DNA of 31,608 nucleotides from an uncultured Christensenellaceae bacterium (GTDB lineage: Bacteria > Bacillota > Clostridia > Christensenellales > CAG-314): the NCBI GenBank assembly GCA_910586905.1, contig CAJUIV010000018.1, positions 1 through 31,608 of the forward strand, read 5' to 3'. This document shows positions 1 through 7,402 of this stretch, piece after piece. Under the pieces are notes generated by a model. That model was given only the letters and a program-made list of their open reading frames with translations. It did no database searches and was not told the origin of the DNA. Position 1 is the first letter of the stretch. Each line of letters opens with the position of its first letter. The position numbers and the translations under genes were made by a program.

Positions 1-65
1 AAATTTTCTAAAAAAATTCAAGAAAATTACTTGCAAACGCTTGACAAATTAACACGCGTTTTTAC

Positions 66-94
66 TTGACACTTTTTTTTTGAAAATATACAAT
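66..94 (+). promoter_or_regulatory. Sigma-A-type promoter of prs
   Basis: TTGACA at 66-71 and TACAAT at 89-94 are separated by exactly 17 bp, close to the vegetative consensus. A second TTGACA at 41-46 lies upstream without an equally good -10. The predicted start near 101 gives prs a leader of about 85 nt with a GGGGG ribosome-binding site just before the ATG. Confidence 0.75.
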
Positions 95-186
95 ATTTAC
101 GTAGATCGGCAGATACGCCGACGGTCGTATCTTGCGTATGTAAATCTAAAGTACTACGGTTGTTACGGTGATTATTCGGGGGAAAA

Positions 187-1140
187 ATGCTAAATCAAAT
201 TCACGGCGCAATAAAAATTTTCGCAGGCAACGCAAGTAAAAAGTTAGCGCAGGAAATATGCGCTCAGTTGGATTTAGAATTGGGCAAAATGGAAGTCGGT
301 AAGTTTTCCGACGGCGAAACGTCGGTTAATATAAAGGAATCCGTACGCGGTTGCGACGTGTTTATCGTTCAATCTACCAATACTCCCGTTAACGATAATT
401 TAATGGAGCTGCTGCTTATAATCGACGCTTGCAAAAGAGCGTCGGCAGGAAGAATAACCGCAGTCGTTCCTTATTTCGGTTACGCCCGTCAGGACCGCAA
501 AGCGAGAGCGCGCGACCCGATTTCAGCAAAGCTTGTCGCGGATATTTTACAAACCGCGGGCGCAAACAGAGTTTTGACAATGGATTTGCACAGCAGTCAG
601 TTGCAAGGCTTTTTCAATATTCCGGTAGATAATTTGATGGGAATGCCCGTTTTGGCAAGACATTTTAAATCGGTCGGAGTTCCGGATAATTTAACGATAG
701 TAAGTCCCGATACGGGCAGCGTGGTTCGTTCGCGCGCGATGGCAAGCAGGTTCGACGCTCCTCTTGCTATAATAGACAAACGCCGTCCTATGGCCAACGT
801 AATGGAAGTTATGAACGTCGTCGGCGACGTAAAAGGAAAAATGTGCTTGATGTTGGACGATATGATTGACACTGCCGGAACCATTTGCCAAGGCGCGCAG
901 GCGTTGGTAGAAAACGGCGCCAGCGAGGTTATAGCTTGCTGTACTCACGCGGTGTTGTCCGGACCGGCAATAGAACGTTTAAAAGAGAGCAAACTTTCCA
1001 AAATTATAGTGCTGGATACAATCGATTTGCCTAAAGAAAAACGCATAGATAAAATAGAAATTGTCGGCATTGCCGATTTGTTTGCGGAAGCGATAGAACG
1101 CGTTTATACCGATTTGCCCGTTTCCAAATTGTACGAATAA
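187..1140 (+). CDS. prs: Ribose-phosphate pyrophosphokinase (PRPP synthetase)
   Basis: Makes 5-phosphoribosyl-1-pyrophosphate from ribose 5-phosphate and ATP, the entry metabolite for purine, pyrimidine, NAD, histidine and tryptophan synthesis; cytosolic. The 317-residue length is normal for class I PRPP synthetases. The N-terminal half carries the SDGE loop and an RQDRK segment. The flexible-loop/metal region reads MDLHSSQLQGFF. The PRPP-binding signature LDDMIDTAGT lies around residues 223-232. The start is fixed by a GGGGG ribosome-binding site 5 nt upstream and the usual family N-terminus. It stands alone with its own promoter and terminator, and works with rpiB farther right, which supplies ribose 5-phosphate. 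No anomalies seen. Confidence 0.97.
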   Translation: MLNQIHGAIKIFAGNASKKLAQEICAQLDLELGKMEVGKFSDGETSVNIKESVRGCDVFIVQSTNTPVNDNLMELLLIIDACKRASAGRITAVVPYFGYARQDRKARARDPISAKLVADILQTAGANRVLTMDLHSSQLQGFFNIPVDNLMGMPVLARHFKSVGVPDNLTIVSPDTGSVVRSRAMASRFDAPLAIIDKRRPMANVMEVMNVVGDVKGKMCLMLDDMIDTAGTICQGAQALVENGASEVIACCTHAVLSGPAIERLKESKLSKIIVLDTIDLPKEKRIDKIEIVGIADLFAEAIERVYTDLPVSKLYE

Positions 1141-1230
1141 ACTTTCGTGTTAAAGCTATTACATAAAGTTATTTATAAACTTTGATTACGTCCGGATTTT
1201 TTCAACGGTAAAAATTTTATATAATATTTA

Positions 1231-1264
1231 AAGACGAACCTAAACGGGTTCGTCTTTTTTTTTT
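1231..1264 (+). terminator. Rho-independent terminator of prs
   Basis: Ten-base-pair stem AAGACGAACC (1231-1240) / GGTTCGTCTT (1247-1256) with a 6-nt loop, followed by an uninterrupted run of T. Confidence 0.9.
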
Positions 1265-1310
1265 AGCGTATTGTTATATTTCTTGATTTTGTGTCAACAC
1301 TAAAACCGTT

Positions 1311-1778
1311 ATGAAAAGATTTTTAGTCGCTTCTCTGCTGTTTGCGGTTGTGGTGGGAGTTATGCTTTATTTTATGCCCCAATCGTACTCGCAGCAAATA
1401 CTCGGCGTTGTAAAGAATAAAAACGCCGAAATCAACGTCTACTGCCGCGAAACTACGTTGCAAGCGGTAGACTTGGGATTCGGAAAAATGATTTCGTGCA
1501 ATGCGGATAATTTTACCGACGTACTTTTTAAGTGCGGAAAAATAGACGGTATAAGCGCGAGTTTCAACGGAACTTACGACGAATTCGTGAAACTTCAAAA
1601 AGATTTAGATTTAAAGAATACCGAAACTCAAAATTTAAACGAAGTATACGTCGTATGCGGACGCTGCGACAATATCGGCGGAGGCGTTATTGTGGACGGA
1701 AACTTTGTAAATTGTCAAATCGCGTATTCGCATGGAACCATAACAGTAGGTTTCCCCTTAATATTGGGAAGTTACTAA
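1311..1778 (+). CDS. Small exported or membrane-anchored protein, possibly YwmB-like
   Basis: 155 residues. Residues about 4-22 form one hydrophobic segment (signal peptide or anchor) and the rest is predicted extracytoplasmic. It contains five or six cysteines, including a CGRC pair near residue 116. The C-terminus, NCQIAYSHGTITVGFPLILG, resembles the ending I remember for YwmB (DUF1779) proteins, and in B. subtilis ywmB lies in the same neighbourhood as spoIIQ. That link is weak: this protein is much shorter than YwmB (about 240 residues). There is no obvious Shine-Dalgarno before the ATG, so the start is uncertain. Function unknown; a role in the sporulating or growing envelope is only a guess from position. 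Confidence 0.6.
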   Translation: MKRFLVASLLFAVVVGVMLYFMPQSYSQQILGVVKNKNAEINVYCRETTLQAVDLGFGKMISCNADNFTDVLFKCGKIDGISASFNGTYDEFVKLQKDLDLKNTETQNLNEVYVVCGRCDNIGGGVIVDGNFVNCQIAYSHGTITVGFPLILGSY

Positions 1779-1894
1779 ACGCAATCTAAAAAAAACGTTT
1801 AAGCGTCTCAAATTTTCAAAAATAAATTTGCGCACTGCGTATAAAAAACAAATTTGATGTTAAAAATTTCAACAAACAATCACGGAGGCAAACA

Positions 1895-2551
1895 ATGAAT
1901 TCTACAAAACAAACGAACAAATTTACAAGATTTTTGCGTAACAACGCCGCATTGCTCTTGATTATATTTTGCGTTGTCGCAATCACGTCGGTAGTATTGG
2001 CGGTAACCCTTACTCGAGACAGAACGACCCCGGTCATACCGAATAATCCCGTTGACGGCAAACCGGACGACAATAAACCCGATCCCGTCGAAAAGGACAA
2101 AATCAAGGTTTATTTCGGTAAACCCGTAGAGTATACGTCTATAAGTATGGAATATACAGACGGTAAGGACGTACTGTTCGTATTCAGTTCTACGCTTAAT
2201 TCTTGGGAAAGCCACAATGCGGTCGACCTTGTAGCCGCAGACGGCACGGCAGTAAACGCAATGTACGACGGAACGGTAATCGAAGTAACGGAAACTTACG
2301 GTCTCGGACACATCGTTAAAGTAGACCACGGCGACAACGTCATAGCTACTTACGCGTCGTTAGGCGACGTTCAGGTTCAAAAAGGACAAAATATCAAGAA
2401 AGGCGAAAAAATCGGCGCGGTAAGTACGTCCGCTTCCTACGAGTTTAAAGACGGAGCGCATTTGCACTTGGAAATCACCAAGGACGGTAAAAACGTAAAT
2501 CCCATGCCTTACGTTTCGGGAGAAATCTTCCGCGAAGTAGAGCAAGACTGA
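1895..2551 (+). CDS. spoIIQ: Stage II sporulation protein Q, M23/LytM-domain protein
   Basis: SpoIIQ is made in the forespore and pairs with mother-cell SpoIIIAH to form the channel across the two forespore membranes. This 218-residue protein has a short cytosolic N-terminus, one transmembrane helix (about 18-39), a Pro/Asp-rich linker (44-68) and a LytM domain (about 90-205). The zinc ligands of active M23 peptidases are present: H107 and D111 (HNAVD), plus H189/H191 (HLH). In B. subtilis SpoIIQ the first histidine is lost, so this looks like the clostridial, metal-binding form. The usual YxHL histidine is replaced (YASL, S155). An ACGGAGG ribosome-binding site supports the start, and a strong terminator follows. 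It might be another M23 protein, but size, topology and the neighbouring spoIIG genes favour SpoIIQ. Confidence 0.85.
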   Translation: MNSTKQTNKFTRFLRNNAALLLIIFCVVAITSVVLAVTLTRDRTTPVIPNNPVDGKPDDNKPDPVEKDKIKVYFGKPVEYTSISMEYTDGKDVLFVFSSTLNSWESHNAVDLVAADGTAVNAMYDGTVIEVTETYGLGHIVKVDHGDNVIATYASLGDVQVQKGQNIKKGEKIGAVSTSASYEFKDGAHLHLEITKDGKNVNPMPYVSGEIFREVEQD

Positions 2552-2569
2552 TTCGTCAAAATTTTAAAG

Positions 2570-2606
2570 CGGCGTTTGCGAATATACGCATACGTCGTTT
2601 TTTTTT
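2570..2606 (+). terminator. Rho-independent terminator of spoIIQ
   Basis: Eleven-position stem with one mismatch (2570-2580 with 2587-2597), loop AATATA, then nine T residues. It separates spoIIQ from spoIIGA. Confidence 0.85.
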
Positions 2607-2671
2607 ATGCGGTTGTATAAACAGCATACGGCGTTTTTACAAAAAACTTCTCTCTGCAACAAAAGTTACGA

Positions 2672-2698
2672 TTTGTCGCCTTTTTTTTGAGTTAAAAT
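2672..2698 (+). promoter_or_regulatory. spoIIGA promoter region with a Spo0A-box-like site
   Basis: TTTGTCGCC (2672-2680) matches seven of nine positions of the Spo0A box TTTGTCGAA. It lies 12 bp upstream of a -10-like TAAAAT (2693-2698). No sigma-A -35 hexamer is present at normal spacing, as expected for a Spo0A-activated spoIIG promoter. The -10 ends only 6 nt before the spoIIGA ATG, so the transcript probably begins at or next to the start codon. Assignment by motif and context only. Confidence 0.5.
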
Positions 2699-2704
2699 GC
2701 GCAT

Positions 2705-3529
2705 ATGAACGTTTACGTCGAATACGTTATATTGGACAACTTTGTTATAGACGTCTTGCTGCTGCTTGCGGCGGCGTTAACGCTTAAATTGTCTATAAAA
2801 AAATACCGTCTGATTTTGGGCGGACTTGTCGGTTCTGCGTGCGCGGTTGTCAGTGTGTTCGTTACCGGCTTTTGGATATACTTGGTAAAAACGGCGTGTC
2901 TTGCGCTTATGTGCGTAACCGTCGTAGGGTTTGGAAAAAAGTTATTTTGGTATATATTGCTTACCGTTGCGTATACTTTTGCGCTGGGCGGAGCAATTAC
3001 GGGTTTGTTCCATTTGTTCAAAATAAGTTACGTTAACGAAAACGGCGAATTTTATCAAATGAAAGTTCCATTGTTCGTTTATGCTCTTGCCGTCGGAATA
3101 GTTGCTTTTTTGTGTTATTCCATAGTGTTTTACGTACGGCAAACAAAAAAAGTCGCCCCGTTTTTAACAAAAATATCCGTAACGTTGGACAAACAGTACA
3201 GTTTAACGGGTTTTTGCGACAGCGGAAATACGCTTATTCACGAAGGGCTGCCGGTATGTTTCGTAACTCAAAAATTCAACGGCTTCGCCGAGTATTTCGC
3301 GCGTCAAACGTTATTGGGAAAAATTTGCTCTATCGAAGTTGTAACCGTTGCCGGCGTCCAAAAAGTATCGGCGGTAAAAGCGGTGGTTACCGCAAACGGA
3401 AAAACTCTCGAAACGTTTTTGGCTTTGCCTAAGGAAAAATGTAAAACCGCGGGATATAGCGTTTTACTCTCGAGCGAGTTTATTAACGACTGTGCGCCGT
3501 CGGAACACGGAGCCGTGGTAGAAGAGTAA
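2705..3529 (+). CDS. spoIIGA: SpoIIGA, pro-sigma-E processing aspartic protease
   Basis: Membrane protease that cleaves the pro-sequence from sigma-E in the mother cell after signalling by forespore SpoIIR. The N-terminal half has about five hydrophobic helices (roughly 5-25, 35-52, 55-75, 80-103, 122-143). The cytosolic C-terminal half holds the aspartic-protease signature CDSGN with catalytic D172; the family works as a dimer with one Asp per chain. The 274-residue length is slightly short of the B. subtilis protein (309). The N-terminus MNVYVEYVILDN matches the family pattern, which fixes the ATG although no Shine-Dalgarno precedes it. It lies directly upstream of sigE, the conserved spoIIG operon order. 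Confidence 0.93.
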   Translation: MNVYVEYVILDNFVIDVLLLLAAALTLKLSIKKYRLILGGLVGSACAVVSVFVTGFWIYLVKTACLALMCVTVVGFGKKLFWYILLTVAYTFALGGAITGLFHLFKISYVNENGEFYQMKVPLFVYALAVGIVAFLCYSIVFYVRQTKKVAPFLTKISVTLDKQYSLTGFCDSGNTLIHEGLPVCFVTQKFNGFAEYFARQTLLGKICSIEVVTVAGVQKVSAVKAVVTANGKTLETFLALPKEKCKTAGYSVLLSSEFINDCAPSEHGAVVEE

Positions 3530-3576
3530 TTTAAAATTATTAGTAAGAAATATATTTAAGCGTAGGAGCGTATTTT

Positions 3577-4281
3577 ATGAAAATGTTGGATTTGCTTAAA
3601 AAACTGTTAAAGAAACTGTCTTTATCGCAAAATGCGGTGCATTATCTTTGCGGTGCGGAAGCTCTGCCGCATCCTTTGTCCGCCGAGGAAGAATCGGCTT
3701 TACTTTCAGCTATAAGTCAAGGCGATGCCGACGCGAAAGACAAGCTTGTCGAACATAATTTACGCTTGGTTGTGTTTCTTGCAAAAAAGTTCGAAAGCAG
3801 CGGAGTAGATATGGAAGACCTGGTTTCCGTAGGAACGATAGGGCTGATAAAAGCTATCAACAGTTTCAAAGCGGAAAAGCAAATCAAACTTGCGACGTAC
3901 GCCAGCCGCTGTATTGAAAACGAAATACTGATGTATTTGAGAAAACTCTCCAAACGCAAAGCGGAAGTAAGCCTTGACGAACCGCTTAACGTAGACGGCG
4001 ACGGCAACGAACTGTTGCTTGCGGATATTTTGGGTACGGATAGCGACGCAATTTATACGCACGTCGAAAGTCAGGTGGAACGTCAGCTTTTGGAAGAAGG
4101 TTTAAAACGTCTCAGCAAACGCGAACAGCAGATTATCGAAATGCGTTTTGGATTGGACGGCGAGGACGAAAGAACTCAAAAGGAAGTTGCGGATTTGCTG
4201 GGAATTTCGCAGTCTTACATATCCCGCCTTGAAAAGAAAATTATAGGCAGACTGAAAAAAGAAATATCAAAGCTCGTTTAG
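3577..4281 (+). CDS. sigE: RNA polymerase sporulation sigma factor sigma-E (pro-form)
   Basis: Early mother-cell sigma factor. The protein (234 residues) begins with a basic amphipathic pro-sequence (about 1-22). By alignment with B. subtilis (cleavage Y27/Y28 before YIGGSEALP), cleavage is predicted between H22 and Y23, before YLCGAEALP. Region 2 follows (HNLRLVVFLAKKF, then DLVSVGTIGLIKAI for -10 recognition and core binding). Region 4.2 forms the C-terminal helix-turn-helix (TQKEVADLLGISQSYISRLE). A ribosome-binding site TAGGAG precedes the ATG, and the 47-nt gap to spoIIGA implies co-transcription. In B. subtilis sigG follows immediately; here a terminator follows and sigG is absent from the window. 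Confidence 0.95.
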   Translation: MKMLDLLKKLLKKLSLSQNAVHYLCGAEALPHPLSAEEESALLSAISQGDADAKDKLVEHNLRLVVFLAKKFESSGVDMEDLVSVGTIGLIKAINSFKAEKQIKLATYASRCIENEILMYLRKLSKRKAEVSLDEPLNVDGDGNELLLADILGTDSDAIYTHVESQVERQLLEEGLKRLSKREQQIIEMRFGLDGEDERTQKEVADLLGISQSYISRLEKKIIGRLKKEISKLV

Positions 4282-4351
4282 CTGTTACCGTTATAAGTAA
4301 TGCGGTATTTCGAGCTAAACTTTACGTATTATAATTTGAAACCGAATTTCG

Positions 4352-4380
4352 GGGCCGCTTATTGCGGCCCTGAATTATTT
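4352..4380 (+). terminator. Probable terminator of the spoIIGA-sigE operon
   Basis: Perfect 7-bp G+C-rich stem GGGCCGC (4352-4358) / GCGGCCC (4364-4370) with loop TTATT, followed by the weak U-tract TGAATTATTTT. Confidence 0.6.
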
Positions 4381-4662
4381 TACCGCGCAGGCGGGATTTG
4401 TCGATGAATAAAACAGACGTCGGACGTCGTCAAATAATTTTTCGGTAGATTTACGAGTAATTTTCCCGATAGAGTCTAAACTAATAAAAAAGCAACCTAA
4501 AGTTTACGTTTAGAAACCCAAAAGAGGTAGAGTTTTTGAAGTCTAAGGTGTTATAATAATAACTGCTAAGACGTTTGCGCGTTTCGGTTATTTTCGAATT
4601 TTTATGCTCGCGAGGTTAACGTTTGTTAGTGTGCGAAAATCAAATTCCAAGGAGAAGATAAA

Positions 4663-5466
4663 ATGACGTTTGGAGATAAATTGTCTAAACTACGCAGGGA
4701 ACAAAATTATACGCAAGAGCAACTGGCGGATATTTTGGGAGTTTCACGTCAGTCGGTCAGCAAGTGGGAGAGCGACGCGGCGTATCCCGAAACAGACAAA
4801 CTGGTTAAAATGTGCGAATTATTTAACTGTTCATCCGATTATTTGCTGCTTTCGGACTGCGATAAAATAAAACGCATTGCAGCCGCCGAAAAACCGCCCG
4901 AAGACAATTCGGAAATTACGGTTCCTCGCGTAAGAGAGCGCAAAAGCAAAAAAACGCTTTGGGGTATGCCTCTTTGGCACGTCGCGAAAAACGCGCGGGG
5001 AATTATCGCAGTTGGGGTTAAAGCGCGCGGTGTAGTGGCTATCGGCGTAAAAGCGTGCGGAGTTGTGTCTGTGGGCGTTTTGTCGCTGGGCGTTATTTCC
5101 TGCGGTACGTTATCGTTAGGATTGTTATTTTCCGTGGGATTTGTAAGCGCGGCTTTGTTTAGCGTAGGGACTTTATCCGTAGGGTTATTTGCTGTAGGCG
5201 CGATAAGTATCGGGGCGTTTTCTCTTGGCGCAGTCGCGGTGGGAGATATTTCCGTAGGCGCCTTATCCGTAGGAAGATACGTGGCTATAGGCGACAATAC
5301 CCGAGCGGCTATAGCCGTCGGCGGACGTAAAGCGACGGGCGAAATATTTAGCCACGTCGGAAAAATGACGGAGGAGGTAAAAGTTCGGGTCAAATTGTTA
5401 ATCGACGAAAACGTGCCTTCTTATTTAAATTGGGCGGGAAAAATTATCAAAGCAATGTTGTCGTAG
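4663..5466 (+). CDS. XRE-family HTH regulator fused to a glycine-led pentapeptide-like repeat domain
   Basis: 267 residues in three parts. Residues 1-62 are a classic Cro/C1-type DNA-binding domain (TQEQLADILGVSRQSVSKWE). Residues 63-110 are a charged linker ending in GMPLWHVAKNARG. Residues about 113-210 are roughly 19 tandem units of five, G-x-[ILVF]-[AS]-[VILCR], with slips near 153-158 and 163; a short helical tail follows. The repeat resembles the pentapeptide-repeat right-handed beta-helix with the core Ala replaced by Gly, or could be membrane-associated because it is strongly hydrophobic. I recall similar HTH fusions in Clostridia, but know of no tested function. A good AAGGAG site precedes the ATG. 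The 282-nt upstream gap shows only a TATAAT at 4552-4557 without a convincing -35. Target genes unknown. Confidence 0.85.
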   Translation: MTFGDKLSKLRREQNYTQEQLADILGVSRQSVSKWESDAAYPETDKLVKMCELFNCSSDYLLLSDCDKIKRIAAAEKPPEDNSEITVPRVRERKSKKTLWGMPLWHVAKNARGIIAVGVKARGVVAIGVKACGVVSVGVLSLGVISCGTLSLGLLFSVGFVSAALFSVGTLSVGLFAVGAISIGAFSLGAVAVGDISVGALSVGRYVAIGDNTRAAIAVGGRKATGEIFSHVGKMTEEVKVRVKLLIDENVPSYLNWAGKIIKAMLS

Positions 5467-5531
5467 CCGTTCCGCCGTATTAAACTTTATAAGTCAACGT
5501 TTGACGGTGCAAAACTCGACAAAATAAACGC

Positions 5532-5560
5532 TTGCGTTTTTTTACGCGTTGATGTATAAT
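5532..5560 (+). promoter_or_regulatory. Promoter of the SRP RNA gene
   Basis: TTGCGT (5532-5537), 17 bp, perfect TATAAT (5555-5560). The -10 ends 6 nt before the base of RNA helix 1 at 5567, which fits initiation at the mature 5' end. Confidence 0.65.
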
Positions 5561-5566
5561 AGCGAT

Positions 5567-5831
5567 ACTGCGCTAGGCGGGGAGCTAGCGGTGCCCTGTC
5601 GCCTACAATCCGCTACAGTAGGGCTGAAAGTTGCAGGCGGCTTTCTATGTGGAAAGCAGGAATTTGCAAGGAGCGTTGATACCAAGGTCTTGTGCGACGT
5701 AAATCTGTCAACCGTGTCAGGGTGGGAACACAGCAGCACTACGCAGCACGAGCGTGCGCCACAAGGTAGCTTTGGAGTAGTTGCCTACAAAGATACCGTT
5801 TCGGCATAGACTGTCAACTGTAACGCGCAGT
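5567..5831 (+). ncRNA. ffs: Signal recognition particle RNA, large Bacillus/Clostridium type
   Basis: RNA scaffold that pairs with Ffh to target nascent membrane proteins. The 5' part has the Alu-domain pattern GCTAGGCGGGGAGCTAGCGG, GGTGCCCTG and CAGTAGGGCTGAA. The apical domain-IV hairpin that binds Ffh is exact: GTCAGG-GTG-GGAA-CAC-AGCAGC around 5716-5738, with a GGAA tetraloop and both conserved asymmetric loops. Helix 1 closes the molecule: ACTGCGC (5567-5573) pairs perfectly with GCGCAGT (5825-5831). The resulting length of about 265 nt matches the 271-nt B. subtilis scRNA. A promoter and terminator bracket it. An 86-codon open frame on top of it is spurious. Confidence 0.95.
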
Positions 5832-5846
5832 CATAGAATTTACTTG

Positions 5847-5880
5847 CGTCCGCGAATATTCGCGGACGTTTTTCGTCGTT
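5847..5880 (+). terminator. Terminator of the SRP RNA gene
   Basis: A perfect palindrome at 5847-5868 (CGTCCGCGAATATTCGCGGACG in two halves) is followed by TTTTTCGTCGTTTTTTT. The 275 nt from here to the next gene hold no recognised gene; TATAAT at 6049-6054 may be the -10 for the next gene, without a good -35. Confidence 0.85.
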
Positions 5881-6154
5881 TTTTTACAATGTAATTAAAC
5901 AAAGTTTTTGCAGATGGTACGTTACGTTTGTCGGCGTTTTTTAGTCTTTATAACGTTTTGAACGTACTGTTTTTCTTTGCCGGGCGGAATAGTAAAAATA
6001 TATCTTATACCGTTGCGCTGTCGCTTTTTCTCGTTTTGCTTGCAACATTATAATCGATATGTTAAAATAAAATTTACCGAGATATTCGGCTTTACGTAAT
6101 TTAAAACGTTTTACGCATTTGCCGCCGTTGGTGATAAAGCGTACAGAGGTTGGT

Positions 6155-6373
6155 ATGGATCAGAAAAAGATAGATAGAATAAACGAACTTGCGCGCAAGT
6201 CCAAAACGGCGCAAGGCTTAACGGAAGAGGAAAAATCCGAACAAAAAATTCTGCGTCAAGAGTATTTGGAATCTTGGCGGCTTGGCGTACAGCAGACGTT
6301 GGAGAATACCTATATCGTGGACGATAAAGGTAACGAACGTAAACTTCAAAAAAAGCCGGACTACAAAGATTAG
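6155..6373 (+). CDS. UPF0291/DUF896 family small protein (YnzC-like)
   Basis: A 72-residue cytosolic protein, all helical in character. The N-terminus MDQKKIDRINELARKSK and the segment GLTEEEKSEQKILRQEYL are the hallmark of the DUF896 family (B. subtilis YnzC/YneN group), which forms a two-helix hairpin. The central LRQEYLESWR and VDDKGNERKL region also fits. I placed the start at 6155, not at the upstream in-frame ATG at 6119, because AGAGG lies just before 6155 and the family begins there. In the family these genes are often tied to the SOS or stress response, but no clear LexA box is visible here. Molecular function unknown. Confidence 0.88.
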   Translation: MDQKKIDRINELARKSKTAQGLTEEEKSEQKILRQEYLESWRLGVQQTLENTYIVDDKGNERKLQKKPDYKD

Positions 6374-6553
6374 TTTTAATTGTTGTTTGATGAAATTATT
6401 TTAGTAGTAAATTTGACGTCAATTTTCGGACCGTTTTTAAAATAGCATAGGAACGGCAAATTAGCTATTGCCAACCGCTCGCTGTTAAATCATATCTTGC
6501 AATAAATGTTGTTCAAGTACGATATAACAGATTGACTTGGAGAAAAGTGTGAA

Positions 6554-7243
6554 ATGGTACATATGTATTTTTGTGAAAAGTGCAACGAATTAACAGACAC
6601 AAACGTTTGCCAAAAATGCGGCGGGCAAACGCGCGTTCCTAACGACAGCGACTTGTGTTTTGTGTGCGACTTGGACGATTTTAATCGCAGTATGTACGTT
6701 GACGCGCTAAGCAATAACGACGTTCCGTTTGTTGCAATGCCCGTCCACGGCGGATTCAGTCAAATGAATACGCCTAACAGTTACAATATATACGTACGCT
6801 ATGATAGCTACGTCAAAGCAACGGAAATTCTAAACACCATATTCAGTGTCAAAGAAAATGAGATAAAGAACGTCGACGACCCGTCGAGCGTAATAGACCG
6901 CGCGGTAAAAGTAATAGTAGACCGCCCCAAAGGCAGCGTTCACCACGAGCATCCCGATATTGTTTATAAACTCAATTACGGACACGTCGAGGGTGTAATG
7001 GGCGGCGACGGCGAGGAGCAGGACGCATATATTATAGGAGTCCATGTGCCGTTACAACGTTTGTACGAGTTTTACGGCTATGTAATAGCGGTAATAGTGC
7101 GTAAAAACGACGTCGAAACTAAATGGGTTGTCGCGCCTGTATACGGCGGAGTTTCGCCGTATATACCCAAGTTTACCAAGGAACAAATTGCCGAAGCGGT
7201 TAACTTTCAAGAAAAGTTTTTCGACATCGAAATCGTTATGTAA
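6554..7243 (+). CDS. Zinc ribbon - DUF2007-like - inorganic-pyrophosphatase-like fusion protein
   Basis: 229 residues in three blocks. (i) Residues 5-25: a zinc ribbon with C7, C10, C19 and C22. (ii) Residues about 33-95: a segment with the shape of the DUF2007 putative signal-transducing domain (LCFVCDLDDFNRSMYVDALSNN, then IYVRYDSYVKATEIL). (iii) Residues about 113-205: a domain strongly resembling the short clostridial proteins annotated as inorganic pyrophosphatase (VKVIVDRPKGSVHHEHPDI, LNYGHVEGVMGGDGEEQDAYIIGV, KWVVAP). Acidic metal-binding residues are in GGDGEEQD. The enzymatic activity of that short form is less certain than for classical PPases. The start is set by TTGGAGA about 11 nt upstream. 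It stands alone with a terminator. The fusion suggests a regulated or nucleic-acid-tethered hydrolase; that is inference. Confidence 0.75.
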   Translation: MVHMYFCEKCNELTDTNVCQKCGGQTRVPNDSDLCFVCDLDDFNRSMYVDALSNNDVPFVAMPVHGGFSQMNTPNSYNIYVRYDSYVKATEILNTIFSVKENEIKNVDDPSSVIDRAVKVIVDRPKGSVHHEHPDIVYKLNYGHVEGVMGGDGEEQDAYIIGVHVPLQRLYEFYGYVIAVIVRKNDVETKWVVAPVYGGVSPYIPKFTKEQIAEAVNFQEKFFDIEIVM

Positions 7244-7304
7244 AAATATAAAACGGTCAAATGTAACCGTAGTTCATATAGGAAATTTTTTCACATAAGT
7301 ATAG

Positions 7305-7341
7305 CGCACTATACCTTGAAAGCAAGGTTGGTGCGTTTTAA
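7305..7341 (+). terminator. Probable terminator after the pyrophosphatase-like gene
   Basis: Imperfect stem: CGCA...ACCTTG pairs with CAAGGT...TGCG (7305-7335) around loop AAAG, followed by TTTTAACTTT. Confidence 0.6.
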
Positions 7342-7342
7342 C

Positions 7343-7371
7343 TTTACTTCTTAATTTCGTTGTCGTATAAT
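7343..7371 (+). promoter_or_regulatory. Promoter of the P-loop kinase gene
   Basis: TTTACT (7343-7348), 17 bp, perfect TATAAT (7366-7371). The predicted start near 7378 leaves about 25 nt of leader containing ACGGAGA. Confidence 0.6.
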
Positions 7372-7402
7372 TGAGTGAGAAACAGTAATTTAACGGAGAA
7401 TT

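Noticed and set aside
4839..5393. 184-codon minus-strand open frame rich in Pro/Thr/Ala
   Set aside because: It is the antisense of the glycine-repeat domain; the periodic codons of that domain create it.
5549..5809. 86-codon open frame (and an opposite-strand 65-codon frame) over the SRP RNA
   Set aside because: The sequence is explained completely by SRP RNA structure, including helix 1 and the GGAA hairpin; there is no ribosome-binding site.
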